Position numbers and translations under genes: made by a program | Part shown: positions 1 through 8,407 of the stretch, in pieces | Layout of the letters: each line of letters opens with the position of its first letter | Numbering within the stretch: the stretch's first letter is position 1 | The notes under the pieces: generated by a model | The model's input: only the letters and a program-made list of their open reading frames with translations | Database searches by the model: none | What the model was told of the DNA's origin: nothing | Origin: Kiritimatiellia bacterium | GTDB lineage: Bacteria; Verrucomicrobiota; Kiritimatiellia; UBA8416; JABMPJ01 | DNA length: 64,000 nt | Direction: 5' to 3' | Assembly: GCA_030745755.1 (NCBI GenBank) | Contig: JASLOA010000034.1 | Span: 74,071-138,070 of the forward strand

Positions 1-2
1 TG

Positions 3-2504
3 ATCCTTTTGGGATTGTTGTCGTTCTCGGTGTGGGTGTTTACGCCGCCGAAAGAGAAAATTCGGTTGGGGTTGGACCTGAAGGGCGGCACGAGTTTTGT
101 GGTGAAGATCGATCGCGAGCTGGTTGAGCAGGAAATCAAGTTCCGCGCACCAACGATCACCGATGAGGATCTGAAGAAGGAAGCCGACCGCACGCTGCTG
201 GGCGCGCAGGGCCGTGCGCTGGAAGTCATGCGCAACCGTATTGACGGGTTGGGCATTGACGAGCCGATTATCTATCCGGGCAAGGACAACCGCATTATCA
301 TCCAGCTTCCGGGCGTGGATGAGACCACTCGCAAGCAGGCTTTACGTTCGATCGAGAGCGTGGCCTTCCTCGAATTCCGCATGGTTCACGAGGACAACGA
401 TCAGCTCACGGCGGACCTGTTGGAGGAGAACAAGGCGCCCGAGGGCTACCAGTTGGTTCGGCTCACGTCGGGCAGTTTCTTCAAGCCCGATCCCAACTTC
501 GATGGTGAGCGCAAACGCGATCGCGCTTATCGCGAGGCACTGGCCCAGTTTGAAGTGCCCGATTCAGGCTACGAGTTCATGCTCGAGAAGCGTGAAGTAG
601 AGAACCAGACGGTCTATAAGGGCTACTTCGTCAAGCGCCGACGCGAGCTGTCGGGTGAATACCTGAAGAGCGCCGGTGTTGACTACGGGCCGCTGGGTCA
701 GGCGGTCGTGACCCTTCGTTTTGACGGCAAGGGCGGCAAGCTGTTCGCCAACGTAACAGCCGACTATGCGCCGGGCGGTCCGCGTAACCCGAACCCGCAG
801 CAGAGCCGTCAGCTCGCAATTGTGCTTGATGGCACACTCTATTCGGCTCCGGCGATTCGCGAGGCGATCTATGGCGGGCGCGCCGAGATCAGCGGCAGTT
901 TTTCGCAGCGTGAAGCGATGCTGCTCTCGCAGATTCTGAATGCCGGTTCGCTGCCGGCGCCCGTGCGTGTGGTTGAGCAGCGCTCGGTGGAGCCCAGCCT
1001 GGGGCAGGACGCCATTCAGAGCGGTATGCGCGCCATCATGATTGGTGGTGTCGGCGTGCTGGGCTTCATGCTGATCTACTACATGCTGTGCGGGGTGATC
1101 GCCAATATCGCCCTTATTCTGAACATGCTGCTCCTACCGCTCGGGATGATTGTGGCGGCCGGGTTCATGGGGATTTTCGTGAGCGAGGGTGCGGGCGGTG
1201 GCCCCATCAAGCTACCGGTGCTGACCCTGCCCGGTATTGCCGGTATTCTGCTGACCATCGGTATGGCCGTGGATGCGAACGTGCTGATCTTTGAGCGTAT
1301 CCGCGAGGAGAAGGGCGCGGGTAAGCGGTTCTGGACGGCCGTGACGGCCGGTTATGATCGCGCCTTTGTTACGATCATGGATGCGAACATCACGACGCTC
1401 CTGACCGGTATCATTCTCTTTATCTTCGGGTCAGGCCCGATCCGCGGTTTTGCCGTAACGCTCTGCGCGGGCATCATGGCGAGCATGTTCACGGCACTGG
1501 TCGTGACGAAGCTCTTCTTCGGCTTGATTGCCAACAAGGCTGACGTCAAGGCGCTGAAGATGCTGGCAATCGTCGGGAAGACAAGCATCGATTTTGTGGC
1601 CAAGCGCAAGATTGCGGCCGTCGCCTCGGTGGTCCTGATTGTGGCGACCTGGGCGGTTATGGTGGGCCAGGGCGTGAAGCAACCGAGCGCGGTGTTTGGT
1701 GTGGACTTCACGGGCGGTGTCTCAATGACCTTCAAGGTCGATGAACGTCAGTCCGTAGAGACGATGCGCACGGACCTTGAAGCCGCCGGCCTGGCTGATG
1801 TCTATATCCAGTACCAGGAAGAGATGGAGCAGGATGGCGATACATTCCTGCAAGTGAAGACATCGACACGTGATGTTGGAAACGACAAACAGGTCGTAGA
1901 CGTTGCCCAGGAGGCATTGGCCAGTGTCTATGCTGAAGGCGCCCTGGAGCTACAGCAGATTGACGAGGTGGGCGCCCAGATCGGCAAGGAGTTGAAGCAG
2001 CGTGCCGTGTGGTCGATCATCCTGGCGTTACTCGGCATTGTGGTCTACATCTCCATTCGCTTTGAGTTCGGGTTTGCCTTGGGCGCGATCGTGGCATTGG
2101 CGCATGACGTGCTGGTGACGGTGGGGCTCTACACGCTGTTTGGGCGTCAGCTCAGCCTGCCGATTGTGGCGGCCTTGCTGACAATCGTGGGTTACTCGGT
2201 GAACGATACGATCGTGGTGTTTGACCGGATTCGTGAGGATCTGAAGCTGATCCGCGGTAAGAACTTCATGGATATCTGCAACCTGAGTATCAACCAGACG
2301 CTGAGTCGTACGATTCTGACGTCGCTGACGACGCTGATCGCCGTAGTCGTCCTGCTGGTCATTGGTGGTGGCGCCATCAATGATTTCGCGATGGCGCTCT
2401 GCATCGGTGTGCTGGTGGGTACCTACTCGTCGATCTTTGTGGCGACGCCGGTCGTGTTGGCCTGGTACAAGGGCCGCAAGCCTGACTTCTCGAAGACTCA
2501 GTAA
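3..2504 (+). CDS. secDF: SecDF fusion, protein translocase accessory subunit (5' end cut by window edge)
   Basis: Inner-membrane RND-type protein that uses the proton gradient to help SecYEG complete export. The frame is open to the left edge and the first residues are already the end of a membrane helix, so the true start lies outside the window; the TTG at 9 is only the first usable codon. SecD half: LGLDLKGGTSF near residue 20, a periplasmic region with LDGTLYSAPAI, then GMAVDANVLIFERIREEKG near 420. SecF half: VDFTGGVSMTF near 565 and VGYSVNDTIVVFDRIRED near 730. Each half has a block of hydrophobic helices after its periplasmic domain. The fused layout occurs in several phyla. The gene ends in KTQ and is followed by dispersed repeats. 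Confidence 0.97.
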   Translation: MLLGLLSFSVWVFTPPKEKIRLGLDLKGGTSFVVKIDRELVEQEIKFRAPTITDEDLKKEADRTLLGAQGRALEVMRNRIDGLGIDEPIIYPGKDNRIIIQLPGVDETTRKQALRSIESVAFLEFRMVHEDNDQLTADLLEENKAPEGYQLVRLTSGSFFKPDPNFDGERKRDRAYREALAQFEVPDSGYEFMLEKREVENQTVYKGYFVKRRRELSGEYLKSAGVDYGPLGQAVVTLRFDGKGGKLFANVTADYAPGGPRNPNPQQSRQLAIVLDGTLYSAPAIREAIYGGRAEISGSFSQREAMLLSQILNAGSLPAPVRVVEQRSVEPSLGQDAIQSGMRAIMIGGVGVLGFMLIYYMLCGVIANIALILNMLLLPLGMIVAAGFMGIFVSEGAGGGPIKLPVLTLPGIAGILLTIGMAVDANVLIFERIREEKGAGKRFWTAVTAGYDRAFVTIMDANITTLLTGIILFIFGSGPIRGFAVTLCAGIMASMFTALVVTKLFFGLIANKADVKALKMLAIVGKTSIDFVAKRKIAAVASVVLIVATWAVMVGQGVKQPSAVFGVDFTGGVSMTFKVDERQSVETMRTDLEAAGLADVYIQYQEEMEQDGDTFLQVKTSTRDVGNDKQVVDVAQEALASVYAEGALELQQIDEVGAQIGKELKQRAVWSIILALLGIVVYISIRFEFGFALGAIVALAHDVLVTVGLYTLFGRQLSLPIVAALLTIVGYSVNDTIVVFDRIREDLKLIRGKNFMDICNLSINQTLSRTILTSLTTLIAVVVLLVIGGGAINDFAMALCIGVLVGTYSSIFVATPVVLAWYKGRKPDFSKTQ

Positions 2505-2540
2505 TGGCTTTGCGTTTCAAGGTTCTGGTCATGGAGTTGT

Positions 2541-2643
2541 GTCATCCCGAGCTTGCCGAGGGATCTCTGCCAGAGGCTGCGCTGAGATGCTTCGGCTCCG
2601 CTTTCCTCCAGAGGCGGACAGGCTGCTACGCTCAGAATGACAG
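2541..2643. repeat. Dispersed repeat, inverted pair with expanded centre
   Basis: A + copy of the gtcatcccgag...gggatctc repeat (2541-2567) is followed by an inverted, diverged copy whose outer parts gagatgcttcggc and gctcagaatgacag are split by about 30 bp (2584-2643). It lies between secDF and the GIY-YIG element. No gene is seen in 2505-2748 outside it. Confidence 0.8.
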
Positions 2644-2698
2644 TGGCTTGAGCATTGTAGAAAGGCAGTTGTGGGATGGGGGATGAGTCCATAGCACG

Positions 2699-2729
2699 CT
2701 GTCATCCCGAGCTTGCCGAGGGATCTCCT
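2699..2729 (+). repeat. Left terminal inverted repeat of the GIY-YIG element (31 bp)
   Basis: This is an exact reverse complement of 3087-3117 over 31 bp. It begins ctgtcatcccg and ends gggatctcct. It belongs to the dispersed repeat family but is the only pair here that encloses a gene. Confidence 0.9.
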
Positions 2730-2748
2730 CGCAGGACGAAGTAGTGAC

Positions 2749-3114
2749 ATGAAGGAGTACTTCGTATACGCGGTCACGAACCAAGGACGAACGACGCTGT
2801 ATATTGGAATGACGAACAGCCTGGTGCGGCGCATCTCCGAGCATCGGCGAGGCGAGATCGCGGGCTTCAGCAAACGCTACAACACGACCCGGCTGGTCTA
2901 CTACGAACAGTACAACGATGTGCGGGATGCCATTGCCCGCGAGAAGAAACTTAAGGGATGGTCGCGGGCGAAGAAAGAGGCGCTGATCAACAGCAAGAAT
3001 CCGAAGTGGGCGGACTTGGCGGTCACGGTGCTTGGGTTGGAACCAGCGCCGGTGAGCAATTGGCAAGACCGGCGTAGTTGCCACGAAGGAGATCCCTCGG
3101 CAAGCTCGGGATGA
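2749..3114 (+). CDS. GIY-YIG nuclease domain protein inside a repeat-bounded element
   Basis: A 121-residue single-domain GIY-YIG protein. The GIY part reads VYA at residues 6-8 and the YIG part is YIG at 18-20, followed by NSLVRRISEH with the arginines expected in the active site and by REKKLKGW, which carries the conserved glutamate region. Proteins of this size belong to the UPF0213/COG2827 group of small putative endonucleases, whose role is mostly unknown. The start is the ATG at 2749, because an upstream in-frame start would fall inside the repeat. The stop codon lies within the right inverted repeat, so gene and repeats form one compact unit of about 419 bp. Inference: the nuclease may cut or mobilise the repeat. 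Confidence 0.85.
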   Translation: MKEYFVYAVTNQGRTTLYIGMTNSLVRRISEHRRGEIAGFSKRYNTTRLVYYEQYNDVRDAIAREKKLKGWSRAKKEALINSKNPKWADLAVTVLGLEPAPVSNWQDRRSCHEGDPSASSG

Positions 3115-3117
3115 CAG
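3087..3117 (-). repeat. Right terminal inverted repeat of the GIY-YIG element (31 bp)
   Basis: Exact inverted copy of 2699-2729. It contains the TGA stop codon of the GIY-YIG gene at 3112-3114. The recJ reading frame is also open through it, so recJ translation must start further right. Confidence 0.9.
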
Positions 3118-3128
3118 AAGTCAGAACC

Positions 3129-4883
3129 GTGAACGATGAACGCAGAACCTTGAACCCATCTCCCCCCCTCAAACGCTGGATCGATGTCCCCGTCGACGAG
3201 TCAGCGGCTTCCTCTCTCTCCTCTGAACTCGAGCTTCCTCTTCCGCTTGCACGCATACTGGTCAGTCGCGGGTATAACACCCCTGAAGCGGCGGATTCTT
3301 TCCTGTCGCCCCGGTTGAGTGAGGTGGGGGATCCGTTCCTGTTGCCGGATATGGCCGTGGCAGTTGAGCGGCTGATCCGGGCGCTGCGCGATCGGGAGCG
3401 TATTGTCGTATTTGGCGACTATGACGTCGATGGGGTCACCTCGACGGCATTGCTGAGCACCGTGCTGACCCGCATGGGCGGGGATGTGGTGGGGTTTCTC
3501 CCCAGCCGTTTCGAGGATGGATACGGACTGACAGAGGGCGCTCTGCAGCGCTGTATTGAGCAGCACAAGCCGTCGGTCATCATAACAGTGGATTGCGGAA
3601 CGAACTCGGCGGACTCGGTTGTGGTTGCGGCGGAGGCGGATGTTGATGTCATTGTTACCGATCACCATGAGCCGGCTGAAGAGGTCGCCAAGCCGCTGGC
3701 TCTGATCAATCCCATGCTCTCGGAATCGGAGTCGATTCGGATGCTGGCCGGGGTGGGGGTGGCATTCAAACTGTGCCATGCCCTGATCAAGCAGGCGCGC
3801 ATCGATCTGCCTGAGGCGGCGGAAGGAGTCGACCTGCGCGACTGGCTCGATCTTGTGGCGCTGGGAACCGTGGCGGACGTAGCTCAGCTCAAGGGCGAGA
3901 ATCGGATCCTGGTGCGGCATGGTCTGGCACGACTCACGAGCACATCGCGTCTGGGTGTACAGGCGCTAAAGGATGTCGCAAAGGTCCGTGGCGACGTCGA
4001 TGCCTACCATATCGGTTTCGTACTGGGACCGCGCATCAATGCGGCCGGTCGGCTGGCCTCCGGTCACACGGCCCTCGATTTGCTGGTGTCGGATAACGCG
4101 GACGTCTGCCGGACACTGGCGGCCGAGTTGGATGACACCAACAAGGAGCGACGCGAGATTGAGGACGAGATTCGCATCGCGGCCGAAGCGCAGATTGATG
4201 AGCGGTTCGATCCTGAGGTGGTATTCGGCGTGGTCGCGGCAGCCGAGGGCTGGCACGTGGGCACGATAGGCATTGTGGCGTCGCGGCTCGTCAGGAAGTA
4301 TCAACGCCCGGCGATTGTGATTGGGATCGACGAAGAAGGAAACGGCCGCGGCTCAGGTCGGAGCATTGAGGGGCTGAATCTCGTCGACATGCTGGATGCC
4401 TGCGAGGACTTGCTTGAGACACATGGCGGCCATGCGATGGCAGCGGGGTTGAATATTCAGGCAGACAATGTGGACGCGTTTCGTGAGCGCGTTAATGATC
4501 TGTGCGCCGCCCAGCTCAAGGGCACTGATCTGCGTCCGGCCCAGCGCGTGGATGCCTGGATCTCGTTGGGTGAGGTGGATCGGGACCTCTATGAGCAATC
4601 GTTGCGCTTGAAACCGTGTGGAATGGGCAACCCCAAGCCGGTCTGGGGCGCGCGACACGTGCAGGTGGCTGGTCAGCCACGCCGGGTCGGCAAGGAGGGC
4701 GCGCACCTGAAGCTGCTGCTGGCGGCCGGGGGTACACAGCTTGACGCGATCGGGTTCGGGCTGGGCCCCTGCGAGCTGCCGGAAGGCCCCATCGATATCG
4801 TTTTCGAGATCGCCGAGGACACCTATCGCGGCCACGGCGCATTGCAGCTGATACTGAAGGATCTTGGTCCCTCAGCCGGCTAG
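3129..4883 (+). CDS. recJ: Single-stranded-DNA-specific exonuclease RecJ
   Basis: 5'-3' single-strand DNA exonuclease used in recombination, mismatch and base excision repair. The 584-residue length fits the family. DHH phosphoesterase motifs are in order: GDYDVDGVTST near 96, VDCGTNS near 155, VTDHHEP near 178, then GPRINAAGRL near 299, and in the DHHA1 domain GGHAMAAGL near 432. A C-terminal OB-like region follows. The open frame extends back into the GIY-YIG repeat, but those codons are repeat sequence. GTG at 3129 or TTG at 3150 are better starts, and neither has a strong ribosome binding site. The stop is followed by a repeat-containing gap. Confidence 0.95.
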   Translation: MNDERRTLNPSPPLKRWIDVPVDESAASSLSSELELPLPLARILVSRGYNTPEAADSFLSPRLSEVGDPFLLPDMAVAVERLIRALRDRERIVVFGDYDVDGVTSTALLSTVLTRMGGDVVGFLPSRFEDGYGLTEGALQRCIEQHKPSVIITVDCGTNSADSVVVAAEADVDVIVTDHHEPAEEVAKPLALINPMLSESESIRMLAGVGVAFKLCHALIKQARIDLPEAAEGVDLRDWLDLVALGTVADVAQLKGENRILVRHGLARLTSTSRLGVQALKDVAKVRGDVDAYHIGFVLGPRINAAGRLASGHTALDLLVSDNADVCRTLAAELDDTNKERREIEDEIRIAAEAQIDERFDPEVVFGVVAAAEGWHVGTIGIVASRLVRKYQRPAIVIGIDEEGNGRGSGRSIEGLNLVDMLDACEDLLETHGGHAMAAGLNIQADNVDAFRERVNDLCAAQLKGTDLRPAQRVDAWISLGEVDRDLYEQSLRLKPCGMGNPKPVWGARHVQVAGQPRRVGKEGAHLKLLLAAGGTQLDAIGFGLGPCELPEGPIDIVFEIAEDTYRGHGALQLILKDLGPSAG

Positions 4884-5250
4884 ATAGAGCCTGTCCCCCA
4901 AGGGCCTGCACATGCGAAAGAGATCTACCGTTGGTCTGCTGTGCATGATTGAGGAGTTTACCCAATTTTCGCGCCATTGGCTCATAGGAGATCCCTCGAC
5001 TTCGCTCGGGATGACAGTTTCCTAAGGTTTCTGGTCATGCCGAGCGAAGCCGAGGCATCTCAGCCTTCGAGTTGGCTCGTTGGTTGTTCCAGATCCTGAA
5101 TGAGAACGGACCTTTGTTATCGGGTGTTTGCAGAGCATTGGCTTAGAAAACTGGGGATACTCCACTGCATGATTGAGTTGCGGGGCGGGTACAGGTTGAG
5201 TAGGATGGCGCTGGTCATTGTTGATGTGGATCTGAATGTCGGGAGACGAG
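4884..5250. other. Intergenic gap recJ to small protein, with dispersed repeat
   Basis: No coding frame with credible features was seen. Apart from the repeat pair at 4986-5061, the only notable sequence is the string tgcatgattgag, occurring near 4942 and again near 5166. Confidence 0.5.
4986..5061. repeat. Dispersed repeat pair, heads inward
   Basis: A - copy (4986-5017, with the cgacttcgctcg variant) and a + copy (5034-5061, gtcatgccgagcgaagccg) face each other across a 16-bp loop starting tttcctaagg. The loop resembles those of the pairs at 9761-9848 and 60234-60308. Confidence 0.85.
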
Positions 5251-5538
5251 ATGGATGTTGAACTGCTGGAAGCGAGTGTTGAGAAGCTGCACGAGGTGTT
5301 TGAGCGGACAGACATCGAGATGGAGTGGAAGAAGGTTGAACAGAAGCTCAACGAGGCGAAGTACAGTCCCGGCAATGTAAGACCGTTGGCTGATAGCATC
5401 TTCTCGTTGCTGTTGGCTGCTCGCAGTGAGGGATTCAGTGTGAAGGCCGTGTTGGCGGAGCTGGAGAAGGTGTCCCAGGCCAATCTCGATCACCGCTGGA
5501 AGAAGATGGACGACGGCACGTATCAGCATACGAGCTGA
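5251..5538 (+). CDS. Small helical protein, possibly MazG-like
   Basis: 95 residues, acidic and helical. The ATG at 5251 is chosen over the one at 5236 because GGGAG lies 6 bp upstream of it. The C-terminal half (LADSIFSLLLAARSEGFSVKAV, with a continuous run of helix-forming residues, then HRWKKMDDGTYQH) resembles the end of MazG-like or phosphoribosyl-ATP pyrophosphohydrolase-like helical proteins, but the acidic metal-binding motif expected of an active MazG enzyme is not evident. It stands alone upstream of rpmB. Function not assigned. Confidence 0.6.
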   Translation: MDVELLEASVEKLHEVFERTDIEMEWKKVEQKLNEAKYSPGNVRPLADSIFSLLLAARSEGFSVKAVLAELEKVSQANLDHRWKKMDDGTYQHTS

Positions 5539-5590
5539 TTCGAGTCGGCGCAGCGGCGTATGCGTTTCGAGCTGACCTGTTCCTTTTCGC

Positions 5591-5618
5591 TTGAATTGGC
5601 GAAAAGGCGGTCTATACT
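5591..5618 (+). promoter_or_regulatory. Sigma-70-type promoter of rpmB
   Basis: TTGAAT (5591-5596), 16-bp spacer, TATACT (5613-5618). A leader of about 30 bases with ribosome binding site AGGAGAGG follows before the rpmB ATG. Confidence 0.55.
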
Positions 5619-5656
5619 CCCCCGCTTGCATTTGAGAACCAGGAGAGGTTAAGAAC

Positions 5657-5884
5657 ATGGCTAAAGTATGTGAGATCTGTGGGAAAGGCCCCAAGTCGGG
5701 TACAACCATCGTTCGCCACGGAATGCCCAAGAAAAAGGGCGGAATCGGCCTGCATACGACCGGTGTGACAAAGCGTCGCTTTCTCCCGAACTTGCACAGT
5801 GTCCGCGTGATGGAAAACGGGGGCGTCAAGCGTCGCCGTGTTTGCGCGTCCTGTATCAAGAACGGGAAAGTCACCAAGGCGTAA
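5657..5884 (+). CDS. rpmB: 50S ribosomal protein L28
   Basis: 75 residues, highly basic. It begins MAKVCEICGKGP and contains HTTGVTKRRFLPN and VKRRRVCASCIKNGKV. The two CxxC pairs mark the zinc-binding (C+) form of L28. A ribosome binding site, aggagagg, lies about 10 bp upstream, and a sigma-70-like promoter precedes it. rpmG does not follow; the next gene is an unrelated zinc-ribbon protein. Confidence 0.97.
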   Translation: MAKVCEICGKGPKSGTTIVRHGMPKKKGGIGLHTTGVTKRRFLPNLHSVRVMENGGVKRRRVCASCIKNGKVTKA

Positions 5885-5921
5885 CCAGGCGGCGTCTGAT
5901 CGTCTGTGCTATCGGGTACAA

Positions 5922-5937
5922 GGTTCAACCTTGAACC
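5922..5937. repeat. Small inverted repeat of the ggttcaa/ttgaacc type
   Basis: ggttcaa and ttgaacc are separated by two bases in the gap after rpmB. Related caaggtt strings occur at 3144, 10825 and 60181. Confidence 0.5.
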
Positions 5938-5981
5938 GTCTGCCGTTTCAGGATAGAGTCGCAGGTGAAGGGTCGGATGGT

Positions 5982-6443
5982 ATGGCTGACGAAATCATCA
6001 AAGAAACCGACGAGATCCAGGAAACGGATATTGTCTTCGACTGTCCCCACTGCGGCAAGAGTCTGTGCATCGACTATCGCGGCGCCGGGCTGAACATCAC
6101 CTGTACCGACTGTGGTGAAGAGGCCAGTGTGCCTATTCCGGACGGAATGGAGCTGGATGATCTGGACAGCTCCCCCCAGGACCAGGAGGTCCGTATCATC
6201 AACCTGCGCAACTCTTTGGCGCAGAGCGAAGCTCGGGCGAGGGGACTGGCGGAGGACCTGGAGATCCTGAAGGCGCGTTGCGCAGAGCTCAAGGTAGAGC
6301 GCGATGCCGCAACAGAGGGCTCACCAGAGGTGCTTGAACGCATTTCCAGAATTCAGCAGGCCCAGGCCGAGATTCAGAGTGCTGTCGATGGCCTGGCAGA
6401 GCTGATGGGAGTGGGCGGGGAAGATTCCGCCGGCGGGGAGTAG
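5982..6443 (+). CDS. Zinc-ribbon and coiled-coil protein, unknown function
   Basis: 153 residues from the ATG at 5982; the frame is open further upstream but that part overlaps rpmB. An acidic N-terminus is followed by a four-cysteine ribbon (DCPHCGKSL near 20, TCTDCGEE near 40), then an acidic linker and an alanine/glutamate-rich coiled coil (about 65-140). The layout, a ribbon followed by a coil, resembles small regulatory or scaffold proteins of PVC bacteria, but no family is recognised. A protein with a related N-terminal ribbon is encoded at 9891-10547. It may be co-transcribed with rpmB. Confidence 0.7.
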   Translation: MADEIIKETDEIQETDIVFDCPHCGKSLCIDYRGAGLNITCTDCGEEASVPIPDGMELDDLDSSPQDQEVRIINLRNSLAQSEARARGLAEDLEILKARCAELKVERDAATEGSPEVLERISRIQQAQAEIQSAVDGLAELMGVGGEDSAGGE

Positions 6444-6486
6444 ACGCTTCTCCGGGCTGCTGCCCATAGCATCGAGATTGTCTTGA

Positions 6487-6575
6487 GGAGATGCTTCGGC
6501 AAGCTCAGCATGACAAGCCCTCCGAAGCCTCGGTGATGTCGAGATTGTCATCCCGAGCGAAGTCGAGGGATCTCC
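6487..6575. repeat. Dispersed repeat pair, heads inward
   Basis: A - copy (6487-6514, catgac/gatgc variant) and a + copy (6547-6575, cgaagtcg variant) are separated by 32 bp. They fill most of the gap between the convergent zinc-ribbon and glycosyltransferase genes. Confidence 0.8.
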
Positions 6576-6591
6576 TCGTGGGCAAGGCGTC

Positions 6592-7809
6592 TTATCCGTC
6601 TTGGCCCTGCGCTGTCTCGCCCGCGCGATCCAGAGAGTCGATCAGTCGCTTCTCAACCGAGACCCACGAATACTCTCTCAGCACGTACTCCCGCCCGGCC
6701 TGTCCCAGCGCATGGTGCGCATCCGGGTTGTTGAGCAGGAGGAGCACGGCCTCCTCAAACTCGGGATAGGTCTTGAACCAGAGTCCCCCGTTGCTCGATT
6801 CACACTGGTAGCGCAGCACCTCACCCTTGGCATGCACAATACCGGGCGTCCCGGCCAGCCATGCTTCGAGCAAGACGATCCCCAGGCTCTCGTTGACGGA
6901 GGGGTGACAGAAGGCGAGGGCGCCGGCCATGGCTTCGAGCTTCTCGGTCGCGCTGACAAACCCCACGTCAATGATATGGTCCACCAGCGAAGGCGGCAGC
7001 GGAAACTCTCCGCTGCCGGTCAGAACCAGCTTGAGATCCACATCGTTGCGGGCACGGAAAGCCTCCAGGTAGTCGATCAGGATGGGCGTTCCCTTGAGCG
7101 GTTCGCGCCGTCCCGAGTAGACCAGGTAGGGACTGCTGATGCCGTGACGTGCGGCAAAGGCCGACGCATCGACCGTGAAATCGTCCAGCCCCATCCCCAC
7201 CACCGCTGCAACCTGGCCGGCAGGAGGCGGCCCGTAAAGGCGCTCGGCAAGACGCCGCTCCGGTTCGGTGTTGAACATGCAGCCGCGGACTGCAGAGAAC
7301 ATCTCCCGGAATGCCTTGAGTTGGGCGAAGGGCTCATCGTGCAGGCAGGGCACAAGCAGCGTCTTGTGTGGGCGCACCTTGGCCGCGTGATAGACCAGGC
7401 CGAAAAGATAGGGCCCCGTGACAATGACATCGTATTGGTCGCCGGCTTCCGCCAGGTGTGCGCAGAGGGCACGACTGTTGACGCTGTTGCATAGCCATGC
7501 CTGTTCGTCATCCGCAGACACCTTGGCACCGGCACTGATCCGATCCTGTATGGCGAGAAAGGTCTCGATATTGCGGTCGCCATCCACAGGGAAGAACTCC
7601 ACCTCGATATCACCCACGGCGCGTCGTCCCGGTGGCAACTCATTGGCCCATGTGTAATGGCTGGTGGCGCAGGTGGTAAGGACGGTGACGCGACGTCCAT
7701 GGCCGGCCGCGCGCTCGGCCAGGTTGCGCAGCAGTGTCTCTGCGCCTCCCACGACGGATCCATCCGCCAGGCGAGGCACGACGAAGGCGATGTGTTGGGC
7801 CTTACCCAT
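6592..7809 (-). CDS. Glycosyltransferase, GT4-like, GT-B fold
   Basis: 405 residues. N-terminal Rossmann half: HIAFVVPRLADGSVVGGAE near 6-24, the usual sugar-acceptor-side loop of GT4 enzymes. C-terminal half: YSGRREPLKG near 232, a nucleotide-sugar-binding region near 300 with EAMAGALAFCHPSVNESLG, and VLLEAWLAGTPGIV, which holds the family's glutamate pair (ExxxxE style). It is predicted to transfer a sugar from a nucleotide donor to a surface polysaccharide or lipid; the substrate is not visible. Its ATG overlaps the stop of the upstream gene by one base (TGATG), so the two are translationally coupled. Confidence 0.9.
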   Translation of the reverse strand: MGKAQHIAFVVPRLADGSVVGGAETLLRNLAERAAGHGRRVTVLTTCATSHYTWANELPPGRRAVGDIEVEFFPVDGDRNIETFLAIQDRISAGAKVSADDEQAWLCNSVNSRALCAHLAEAGDQYDVIVTGPYLFGLVYHAAKVRPHKTLLVPCLHDEPFAQLKAFREMFSAVRGCMFNTEPERRLAERLYGPPPAGQVAAVVGMGLDDFTVDASAFAARHGISSPYLVYSGRREPLKGTPILIDYLEAFRARNDVDLKLVLTGSGEFPLPPSLVDHIIDVGFVSATEKLEAMAGALAFCHPSVNESLGIVLLEAWLAGTPGIVHAKGEVLRYQCESSNGGLWFKTYPEFEEAVLLLLNNPDAHHALGQAGREYVLREYSWVSVEKRLIDSLDRAGETAQGQDG

Positions 7810-8252
7810 CAGTGCCGCTCACTCTCGAGGGCGGCAATGCGCTTCTCCAGTTCCTGAACACGCTTGCGGTGTTTCTGTTCGGCGCTCTCCAGGGCAGAGA
7901 GCAGCAGGCCGTTGATCTGGTTTTGCTGGGTCCAAAGGCGATACGTATAGAACTTCAGCAGGCCCCAGATGGTCTTCTTGAGTGAAACGAGGAGTTTGCC
8001 AAAGCGCGCGCGCCGCTCGATGATCGCGAAGTCGTTGATATCCACTACAAAGGCCTGGCGTAGGCAGGACATGTAGAAATCAAAAAAGTCGTCGTCATTC
8101 TGCAGGTTGGCCAGGTTCGACCTCTCGGCACGGGCGACGCGCGGGTCGGCGTAGGCGCCTTCCGCCCGCTTGCGTTCAACCGTGGCGCGAATCTCTTCGA
8201 CGATAGCGCCCGCATCAATCCCGGGCGCGTTTATTTCAAGTACTTCACTCAT
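7809..8252 (-). CDS. Coiled-coil protein coupled to the glycosyltransferase
   Basis: 147 residues, no signal peptide. The N-terminal part has a helix EIRATVERKRAEG. The middle (RARFGKLLVSLKKTIWGLLKFYTYRLWTQQ, of which the last part is amphipathic) resembles the short region found before methyltransferase or glycosyltransferase domains in polysaccharide loci. The C-terminus is a coiled coil (about 112-147). It carries no catalytic motif. The overlap with the glycosyltransferase suggests a partner or membrane-tethering role (inference). Confidence 0.7.
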   Translation of the reverse strand: MSEVLEINAPGIDAGAIVEEIRATVERKRAEGAYADPRVARAERSNLANLQNDDDFFDFYMSCLRQAFVVDINDFAIIERRARFGKLLVSLKKTIWGLLKFYTYRLWTQQNQINGLLLSALESAEQKHRKRVQELEKRIAALESERH

Positions 8253-8296
8253 AGCTTTCTGGCTCCTGGCTTCCCAGCTTTCCCTGCGCGAAGCGC

Positions 8297-8356
8297 TTTG
8301 GAGTGCGCTGGCTCGACAGCGCTTTCAAGAGCGGCGTCAAGCCGCCGCACTCCAAA
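8297..8356. repeat. Palindromic element with tttggagtgcg arms
   Basis: tttggagtgcg (8297-8307) and cgcactccaaa (8346-8356) are perfect 11-bp arms, with a GC-rich centre that includes gcggcgtcaagccgccg. It lies in the 155-bp gap between the 147-residue gene and the hydrolase gene and looks like a small non-autonomous element. Confidence 0.65.
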
Positions 8357-8407
8357 TCCTGCTTCGGCACTCAACGCCCCTTGGAATGGGTGTTGGGTGT
8401 CTTCCCC

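Noticed and set aside
2504-2692. Short peptides read from the repeats (for example CHPELAEGS or VIPSLPRDL)
   Set aside because: They are translations of the dispersed repeat, appear in both strands and end at repeat borders; not genes.
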